Shown piece by piece: positions 56,660 to 64,000 of a stretch of 64,000 bases of DNA. Both the position numbers and the translations under genes were made by a program. A model generated the notes under the pieces. The model was not told the DNA's origin, did not search any database, and saw only the letters and a list, made by a program, of their open reading frames with translations. Numbering within the stretch: position 1 is the stretch's first letter; every line of letters starts with the position of its first letter. The stretch comes from Certhia americana (lineage: Eukaryota; Chordata; Aves; Passeriformes; Certhiidae), in assembly GCA_018697195.1 (NCBI GenBank), contig JAGMWU010000027.1, forward strand, positions 15,577,219 to 15,641,218, written 5' to 3'.

Positions 56660-57081
56660 TGTTGTAGACAGGTAAATAAAATATAAAAGAAATGCCTCAT
56701 AAAATCAGTCCTTGCTCTGCTAAATTAATAGCTAGCTTGTCACTTCTATGTGCAGCTAAGTGGCTTGCAAATTCCCATGTGAAAACAGTCTTGGGAATGA
56801 GAGTTCGTTAACACAACAAACTATTCCTGGGTGAAAAACAACTGCACCTGCAGCAAATAGGAAACCTGTCTCATGAGAATCAGTGAACAAAATATGTAAA
56901 CTAACCAAGAATAGAGAGATTTGATGGACAAGCAAAATACCTTTTACTTACCAATGGGTGAAATGTACATCTTTGGTGAAAGAAATGTATAAAAGGAAAT
57001 ATGCTGTTAAAATAAAACTTTTTTCTGCCTTGGAAACTTTTGGTCATTACTCTCTGTGTCGCGACCGTCCTGACAGCGACA
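56660..57081 (+). mobile_element. Solo LTR-K in P, TSD TTGCAC
   Basis: 422 bp, TGTTGTAGACAGG to CAGCGACA, with a perfect 6-bp duplication TTGCAC (56654-56659 and 57082-57087). TATAAAAGG near 56990 and AATAAAAC near 57012 set plus polarity. Confidence 0.95.
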
Positions 57082-58858
57082 TTGCACTCCCCTTTATGTG
57101 AAAATAAACTGGGGTTCCTATTTTGTTGTTAAAGGAATGGAGAATGTATTTGTAATATTAATAGTGGTATAGTATTTTGTTGTTTGGGATTTTAGCTTGT
57201 GTTGGAGTTTTAATGTTTGGCACAGCAGTGCTTAGTGGTGCAGTTATTTTATTTAAGATATGATAGTTTATAGTTAATTTTTTTTAAGATTTGTGTATAG
57301 GTTAAATGGGGTTGAAGGATGAGTGGGGTTTGGGTTTTTAGTTTATGGATTATTTTATGGATGGGAATTATAGTATTTTGAGTTGTTTTGTATGGTTGGT
57401 GGTGTATTGTTGAGGTGGTAATTAGTATTTGTTGGGTTTTTATTTTTAGGAATTTTATTGTAGATAGATTTTTTGATAGTTTAGGTAAGGAGTTGAATTG
57501 CTTGATTTTATTTTTATAGCTGTTCTTTTAAATGTTTATTTGAGGGTTTTTTGGGTTTTGAAATATTTATTTTGGAGGAAGTTTATGTTTAAAATGTATG
57601 GGGGTTTTGGGTTAGTGGATGGTTTTTAAATTTATTTTTAGTTAGGCTTGTATTAGTTTTTGCTAAAGTAAAATGTTGTGATTTTTTTGGTATTCTAGTA
57701 ACAGAAATAGATTTTGTTTTTACATGTTTTGATGGGATTAATGAGTATTGTGTATTACTGTTGATTAAGGTTTTATATTTTTGTGGTTTTGACGTGATAG
57801 GCAAACAAATTTATATGGTCTAAAACCCATGGTTTTCTTTAGCTTTTATTCGGCTAGAGGCAGGTCTTTTTTACGTTTTTTAATTTTTTTTTTGGGGGGG
57901 CATATGATTTGAAGGGTTTTTTAAGGGGAATGGATATGTTATTATTATTATTATATTTGGTAGTTTGGTTACGGGCTACTGGAGTTGGTTTTTTTGGTGG
58001 AAATTTTTTTTTTTTTAGTTTTGTTGTTTTGCAATTTAAATACTTGCGTTAGAGTAGTAGTAGAGTTTTTATTTTATTTTTATGGGTTTTTTATAGTTAT
58101 GTACGAAGAATTATAGTTTAGTTTGTGGGGTGTATTTTTATATTTGAGGGACATTTGTATTTGGTATTGAACTTTTGTATTGGAGAGATTTGGATACAGT
58201 TTTTTTTCTTTCTTATTAATATTTTTTTTTTGGTTTTTGTGATTTTTATTTATTTTATCTTTTTAATTTTTGTAGACATGTTTTTATAGTTGTAATTTTT
58301 GTATGTGCTGGGATATGTACAGTATCTGTATATGTTTGGAGCTTTTTTGCTTTATTAAGTATGTTTTTTTGTGTTATTTTACTTTATTATTGTCAAAGTA
58401 GAAGTGCATTTTTCTGGTTTAAGTTGTATAAGGTTTTGCTACATTATGGATGTATATGGTATTAAGTTTGGATTTTTAGTTGTTAGGTTATTTGAGAAGA
58501 TAATTTTTGTTATTTTTATTTTTTGAAGAGTCGAATCATTTGTTTTATGGTTTTTTATTGAGTTTGTTGTATATAGAGGTTGTATATAGATATTTTTGTG
58601 CTACTTTTTAGGATTTGTGCTTAGAGATTGTGAGGGTTAGCTTTTTTATTATTTTTTGTTTGATAATTGGATTATGTGATAGGGATTTTAAATGCTTCGT
58701 TTTAGTATTGGTTAGAATTGTAGCTTTGTAGTGTTTTAAAGATAGACTAACTAATTAATTATAGATTTATTAAATTGTTGAGTGCAATTGTTTTTAGGTT
58801 ATGAAGGTTTTTTAGAGAAACGGACTTAATAATGACTTCTTTTTGTGTTAGTTGTTGG
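57082..58858 (-). pseudogene. P protease and adjoining gag-pol sequence, hypermutated
   Basis: The minus strand is A-rich and G-poor. At 57748-57762 it reads N-S-N-T-Q in the context T-L-I-...-Y-S-L-I-P, where a retropepsin signature belongs. Every difference from the D-(S/T)-G-A-Q pattern is explained by G-to-A changes in the coding strand. The position is about 2.2 kb from the PBS once insertions are removed, right for a protease after gag. The rest is too altered for me to align by eye. Confidence 0.65.
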
Positions 58859-59576
58859 TGTCGGAGTCTGAAAATATGAGGAATTTCTCTTTGCATGTTT
58901 GAGAGATTTTAGAATCTCTGACAAACAGTGTTTTTAACCTTTGTTCATGGAAAAAGGGCTTTTAGGCTCTGGAATGAAGCAGGGTATTTAAGAGTGTGTA
59001 TTAAATAGTAGAATAGTGCATAGTTTTATCACAGGGTGAGAATTTTAGATATATGGGGATTTTAGGATGGTAAGCAAGTGATGACAAGATGGAGGAAGCA
59101 CATGGCTTTTGGGTTTCTTCCTCCTTCTTCCTTGCCTCCATGTTCTGCAGTGAGGTGGCACATTATAGTTGGCTTAGAATAGAATCTAACCTTCTAACAT
59201 AGATAATAGTTATTGGAGTAGAATTATAAATACTGATTACGTAGTTTGTAGTATAAATATCCACACCACCCTGAGGGTGGGAACATTAAGCTTTTAGACA
59301 TTTGACATTGAGCATTTAGACATTTAGCATTGGGAACATTAGGCTTTTAGTATTTCGTAGTGAGTAGTTGGGCATTTGTACATTTTGCAGTTACCTTTGG
59401 TATTTGGAATGATAAGAAAAAATAAATTATGAAGAGAAAAGCCTCACGCTCGCCTTTCCTTCAAGATCTCTGGATGGTGAAAGCAAAACAATACTTTACA
59501 TTCTTGGAAGACAGAAGAGATAAACAGCCGTTCGGCACAGGAAAACAAAAACCAATAATTTTTTATAAATCCGAGA
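58859..59576 (+). mobile_element. Solo LTR-B in P, TSD GTTGG
   Basis: 718 bp, TGTCGGAGTCTG to AATCCGAGA, with GTTGG at 58854-58858 and 59577-59581 (a sixth base mismatches). AATAAA is near 59419. Normal composition in the C-depleted P body. Confidence 0.92.
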
Positions 59577-60681
59577 GTTGGTTTTAATGTTTTTTTTAAA
59601 TTTTTATTATTGTTTATTGGTTAACTGGTTTTAGTTGTGTGTTTTCTGCTTCTCATGGTAGGAGTAATAGTTATTGGTTGAGGCTTACTGTCTGGTTTAG
59701 TTGTTGGTTTAGGTTTATTGTTTGGTTTAGTTATCATTTGAATAGTTGGGATGTTGGTTGTAGTTTGAGTGACTGGAGTAGCTGCTGATTTGGTTTTTTG
59801 TATTTATTCTTTGCCCTACAGTGTCTAGAAGTGTGTGATAAGTATGTTAGGGTTTAGCTTATTGTAATGAGGTTTGGTTTTTTTAAGAGTTATTATGGTA
59901 TTTTTTTAAAGTATTTTTTAATTTTATTTGGGTTTTGAATTTGTTTACGTGGAAAATTTTAGGTTATAGGGTTAGAAATTTTTTTTCGGGTTTGATTTAT
60001 ATTTTCGTATTTTTTATACTATTTAGGATTTTTTACATTTGGGTTTACTCCTGAGTCAGGGGTTTTATTAGCTTTTTTTTAAATTTTTGTTTTTATTTTA
60101 GATAAGTTGTAAACTATATAGAGGAAGCTTATTAGATTAAATATTAGGAAGGCTTTTTTAATATTTAAGGGAAACTGAAGATTTTTTAAAAGTGATGTAA
60201 CAGATTTAAAGGAGAAGAGGGAAAGGAGAGGTTTAAAAGTTTTATTTCTTGCTCTTTTTTTAATAAACTGGGTGCAATTATTAATAAACATCCAAAACAT
60301 GTTACTGGAACTGGGACGTAGGGTAGGACGAAGAAATTATAAAATATATATATTTGGATGAAATTTTAGTGCTTTTGTAACTTTTTTATAAATTATTATT
60401 ACTACATTTAGTAAAATAGCTATTTTAATTTGTGTTCTTTTGTTGTAAAAACTATGTGTTAGGAATAATATTGGAGTTATTTTTGGATAAGAAAATAAGC
60501 TTAGGGACTATAAAGGTATTAAAAATTTTTAAAAGTTTAGGGACTGGAGAAAAATGAAGGCTTTTACTGAGAGAGACATTATGAATTAAGTAATATGGTT
60601 ATTGACTGCTTTATCTTAATATAGAGTAAGTATGAGTAAAATGTAATTAGCATAGTTGTTTTTTTTTTTTTACTTTTTTAA
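59577..60681 (-). pseudogene. P leader and gag 5' part, hypermutated
   Basis: Lies directly downstream of the P PBS in P orientation. The minus strand has an open frame at 60079-60300 rich in K, N, I and F, as G-to-A editing would produce. A Gag identity is inferred from position only. The tract 60658-60672 is almost pure T on the plus strand. Confidence 0.5.
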
Positions 60682-60699
60682 ACCCCACATTGGGTGCCA
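60682..60699 (-). promoter_or_regulatory. P primer-binding site, unedited
   Basis: The minus strand reads TGGCACCCAATGTGGGGT, close to the Lys(1,2)-type complement of betaretroviruses. A 5-base spacer separates it from the ACA end of the 5' LTR. All its G are kept, whereas the sequence immediately left is edited. Confidence 0.85.
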
Positions 60700-60704
60700 A
60701 TTAC

Positions 60705-61691
60705 TGTATTTGTCTTGGTTTAGGGCAAATTTGGGAGAAAACTTCCAAAGGGGTTCTTCTAGAAAACAAATTTAAGTGGCTTTTTCTTTAACTGGTTTGG
60801 GGAAAAAATTTCTTTGGAGACAAGTGGAAAAAACTGTTTATTTAACAGGCAAAGCACTCTCTAGAAAAAAAAAAGAATAATAGTAAACAACAAAACTTCT
60901 CGCCGCTCTGAAGGGATGACAAATTTAGAATGTCTCTTTTGTGGGTTGTAGCTTGGCTTAATTAGTCTGTTGTTAGTTTTTCTGGCAGTGGGAAATGCCG
61001 TGGCCCAGGCCAGGCCCTGGTGGGTTACAGGTGTAAGCTTTTGGTGCTCTTTTGGTTCTTTAGTCCAAAGCAGGTTTGAACAGCTTTAAGAAAAAGAAAA
61101 AAAAAACCTACAGTCTGGAGAATTTATTTGCTTTAGCTAGCTAAAAATCTAATAAAAAGCAAAGGAGAGTGTCGCCCTGTTTTCGCATGTTTTTTCTTAG
61201 CCTTCTGATGCTTACATTCTTGTAGTGGAGTTTCTCACGGACTTTCATGTAAACAATGATTTTTTTCACATTCCTCTCTAGAGGAGGTGAGACTTGATGG
61301 ACTTTTGGTTTGACCTGTGTGGTTGAAGAGGTGGCAACTTCACCCTCCAATCCCTGGTCACCTTTGGAATGATATATATATCGAGGTCACACAATAAACT
61401 TCCCTTCTTTTCCTCCTTGCTCTGAGAAGAGAGTTGTCGTGAGTGTGTGTGTCTATTTGTGTGTCTATAGCGACAGGAGAGCTCTCTCCCTCAGTCCACA
61501 CTGCAGACAACACAGGCTGTGTGTGAGGAAAGATGAAAACTCTTATCTTTATGTTTTGAAAACAACTGCCTCAGACTTTTTACTGCTTCTCCCTCTCTTC
61601 CTTTTACTTTCAGATTTAGTTCTAAAGGTGTAAAACTTATTTCTGAGCTAAACAGATGAATGGGGATAAAATTTAGCATCAACCCAGGACA
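60705..61691 (-). mobile_element. P 5' LTR, unedited, containing a solo LTR-F
   Basis: On the minus strand it begins TGTCCTGGGTTG and ends AAGACAAATACA. About 675 bp after removal of the 61170-61475 insert and one target copy. It pairs with the left LTR (35247-39195) but retains its cytosines. A minus-strand AAATAAAC near 60840 is the poly-A signal. Confidence 0.88.
61170..61475 (+). mobile_element. Solo LTR-F in the P 5' LTR, TSD GGAGAG
   Basis: 306 bp, TGTCGCCCTG to ATAGCGACA, with a perfect 6-bp duplication GGAGAG (61164-61169 and 61476-61481). A TATATATATCGAGG and then AATAAAC near 61391 set plus polarity. The left P LTR lacks this insert, confirming the empty site. Confidence 0.95.
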
Positions 61692-62989
61692 GGGAGGATT
61701 GGATATTCACCCCATAAGGGTATCTATTGAGAAAGAGGAATGTCCCATACATGTGCATCAGTACCCTATATCATTAGAAGGAAGAGAAGGCTTAAAGCCA
61801 GTAAGAGAAGAAGTGATAAAGGATGGGACATTGGAACCTTGTATGTCTCCTCACAATATCATTGTTCTCCCAATAAAGAAGCCAGATGGAACTTATAGAT
61901 TAGTTCAAGATTTAAGGGAAGTTAACAAAAGGACATGGACTCACTACCCAGTGCTACCTAATCCCTATACACTTTTAAGTAAAGTCCCACCTCAACATCA
62001 GTGGTTTAGTGTGTGGATCTTAAAGATGCATTTGGGGCGTGTCCATTAGCAGAAGAGAGTCAAAATATTTTTGCTTTTGAATAAGAGGATCCAGGTACTG
62101 GACAAAAAGAGCAATTAAGATGGACAAAACTGCTGCAGGGGTTTACTCAATCCCCAAATTTATTTGGGCAAACTTTAGAGGAAATATTACAGACCTTCTT
62201 CAGCTTACCCAGTATCTTGGTGACCTTTTACTATCAGGAGAAACTGAGGCTGAAGTTAGGGAGGCCACTATAAAACTTTTGAATTTTCTTGGGGAAAAAG
62301 GATTGAGGGTATCAAAAGGAAAACTACAATTTGTGAAGTTAGAGGTGAAGTACCTTGGTAACTTAATCAGCAAAGGTAGCTACAAGCTAAATCCTGAAAG
62401 GATTGATGGGATTTTCTCTTCCCCCTCCTTCTTCAAAGAAGGAAGTTAGAAAACTGCTTGGGTTATTAGGGTATTGTAGGCTGTGGATTGAAGGATGTAC
62501 TCAGACAGTGAAGTTCTTATATGAAAAATTGACAGAGGAAGACAAGGTAAAGTGGACTAGAAAAGATGACAATAAATTAGAGGAATTAAAGTTTAAACTA
62601 GCCTCGGTACCAGCTTTGAGTTTACCCTCCTTTGAAAAGCCCTTTTATCTGTATGTGAATGTGGAAGATGGAGTAGCTCATGGAGTTTTAAGCCAGAAAT
62701 GGGGAGGAGTGAAGAGACCAGTAGCCTATTTATCTAAATTGATAGATCCAGTGAGCCATGGCTGGCCAGTACATATTCATAGCCACCACTGCCATCCTAG
62801 TAGAGGAGAGCTGTAAACTTACTTTTGGAAGTAAGCTAATTGCGTGCACACCTCATGCAGCCTGAAATGTGTTAAATCAAAAAGCTGAAAAATGGTTAAC
62901 AGATTCCAGGATGTTAAAATATGAAGCAGTTTTGACAAACAGTGATGATTTGACATTGGAGGTAGACAAAAGTTTAAACCCAGCACAAT
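61692..62989 (+). pseudogene. Provirus E RT, resumed after P
   Basis: Continues E pol on the far side of P. H-Q-Y-P-I-S-L near 61760, M-S-P-H-N-I-I-V-L-P-I-K-K near 61843, Y-R-L-V-Q-D-L-R near 61900. The catalytic box reads Y-L-G-D (62213-62224), replacing the first Asp. G-L-R-V-S-K-G-K-L-Q-F near 62304 and K-Y-L-G-N-L-I near 62350 mark thumb sequence. The connection domain is at 62403-62816. Frames change near 62050, 62430 and 62816. Confidence 0.88.
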
Positions 62990-63276
62990 TTTAATATGGA
63001 GAACCAAAGAATGATTTAACACATAATTGTTTAGAAGTTATACAGTACCAAACTCAAGTTCTAGCAGGACAGGCCATACTGGAAGGGGAAAGAATATATG
63101 TTGATGGTTCATCCAGATGCTTACAGGGAAAAAGGTTGTCAGGATATACTTTAGTCAATGGGAAAAATATGCAAACCATTAAAAAAGGGACATTATCTTC
63201 AGATTGGTCTGCTCAGTCTTGTGAATTATATGCTCTAAAGAGAACATTGGAATATTTCACACATAAGAAAGGAACC
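62990..63276 (+). pseudogene. Provirus E RNase H, truncated
   Basis: Y-V-D-G-S-S-R (Asp at 63103) and C-E-L-Y-A-L-K-R-T-L (Glu near 63220) give the first two catalytic positions. The frame is cut at 63276 by LTR-N, before the third aspartate. Integrase and env of E are not in the window. Confidence 0.85.
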
Positions 63277-63960
63277 TGTAGTGGTTTTGGTTTGCCAATC
63301 TGAAATTTCTCAACCAAGAGCAAAGCAGGCTTAAATTTGGAAAGGTATAAAGAAAATTTATTAACAGAATTAAGAGAAGAACAATAAAAATCAGAATAAA
63401 TCCTTCAGAACACTCCCCTCCCCACACCTTCTCTCTTTCCCTCTGACAATGTACAGAAACAACATCCAGAATTCTCAGTCAGTTTTACATTTCTAGAATA
63501 ATCTTTCTTCAGTTCTATTAGGGAGAGGACCCTCTCTCACTCTGCTATGGGAAAAAACTCTCCACGAAAAACAGCCACATGGAACATCTGCATTTGTGAA
63601 ATTTCCTCCCGCTTTTACAGCCTCTAATAGCTGTGCCTCTGGGCCATATCAATGTATGGGGGTTGTATTTTAGGAATAAGCTGTTCAAAAGCAAAGGTTC
63701 TCTTCATTATCTTCTCTCAGGGCAAAAAGGTCATCATCATTCATTTCTCTCTCTCTGTCCCAATTTCTCAGCAATTCATGGGATCACAGGCACTTCAACA
63801 TTTGCTCATCTGCACTGAATTCCTTTGCTCACGTCCACAATTTGAACTTTCCATCTCCCTTACACGTCTCTATAGTTTAAAGGAAATATTTAGTCCCTCA
63901 CTGATGGCGATTTACAAAGAGATGGGACCCTCGCTTTCATAACAAAGAGACAAGACCCCG
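63277..63960 (-). mobile_element. LTR-N, right end not fixed
   Basis: Begins TGTAGTGGTTTTGG on the plus strand directly after E RNase H. The minus strand has AATAAA near 63352. The right boundary and target duplication are not visible. A second minus-strand AATAAA at about 63985 suggests another LTR starts at the window edge. No coding sequence is recognised in 63277-64000. Confidence 0.6.
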
Positions 63961-64000
63961 GGTTGATGCAAGCATGAAGCCAATTTATTGAATTCATATA

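Larger units (their letters stand above)
35247..61691 (-). mobile_element. Provirus P: G-to-A hypermutated, TSD GGGAAG/GGGAGG
   Basis: A minus-strand provirus of about 6.7 kb once its own insertions are removed. The 3' LTR is at the left (35247-35267 plus 38545-39195) and the 5' LTR at the right (60705-61691, less the 61170-61481 insert). The flanks GGGAAG (35241-35246) and GGGAGG (61692-61697) match at five of six bases, and the gamma E reading frame is continuous across them. Internal P sequence is 39196-40303, about 40693-40913, 54881-55305, 55921-56659, 57082-58858 and 59577-60681. All of it is nearly free of C on the plus strand; 39421-39480 has none. The inserted elements have normal composition, so editing came first. 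Env is doubtful: only about 3.1 kb lies between protease and 3' LTR. Confidence 0.88.

Noticed and set aside
35247..61691. C depletion as ordinary CpG methylation decay, fungal-type RIP, or a bisulfite artefact
   Set aside because: Loss is strand-specific and in all contexts, not only CpG. Inserts within the same interval keep normal C content, which a sequencing artefact would not allow, and RIP is not known in birds.

Overview
The window looks like a repeat-saturated, heterochromatic stretch of a bird genome, most probably a songbird and plausibly a W chromosome or similar region. The basis is the mix of endogenous retroviruses (ERVs): avian-type beta/ERVK, gamma/ERV1 and ERVL-like proviruses and solo LTRs. 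I see no host gene, no tRNA or rRNA gene, and nothing bacterial. Species and chromosome are inferences. Almost every coding region is a decayed retroviral pseudogene. Element names below (LTR-A, ERVK1, D, P and so on) are local labels, not database names.

Layout. 0-0.7 kb: gamma protease/RT fragment. 1-5.2 kb: ERVL-like gag-pro-RT with a solo LTR-H (4091-4550). 5.2-8.8 kb: minus-strand ERVK and gamma debris hit by three solo LTRs (5258-5972, 6758-7511, 7700-8098). 8.8-19.0 kb: ERVK1 (+), gag through env and a 3' LTR, cut by solo LTR-A (13652-14418), an assembly gap and solo LTR-B (15923-16575). 19.1-20.4 kb: CA and CTTGC simple repeats. 20.9-29.5 kb: ERVK2 (+), gag to integrase, cut by solo LTR-F (22571-22875) and by a complete 2985-bp non-autonomous LTR element, C1 (24300-27284). 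29.5-32 kb: no gene, then degenerate tandem repeats.

32.0-63.3 kb is one nested set. Gamma provirus E (+) is split inside pol by provirus P (minus, 35247-61691). P contains a second C element (C2, 35268-38544), solo LTRs J, B, K, B and F, and gamma provirus D (+, 40914-54880). D contains ERVK3 (minus, 42442-47842) in gag and solo LTR-H in env. ERVK3 contains solo LTR-I (46237-46934). Short target-site duplications (TSDs) support the layers, and reading frames resume on the far side of several insertions.

The outstanding feature is provirus P. Its body and its 3' LTR have lost most cytosines on the window + strand, which is G-to-A on the P coding strand, while its 5' LTR and primer-binding site keep normal composition. 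This is the pattern expected of cytidine deamination of minus-strand retroviral cDNA, with the edit boundary falling at the end of the primer-binding site. The second notable item is element C: two LTR-flanked copies with a Lys-type primer site, no gag/pol/env, and a shared GC-rich insert.
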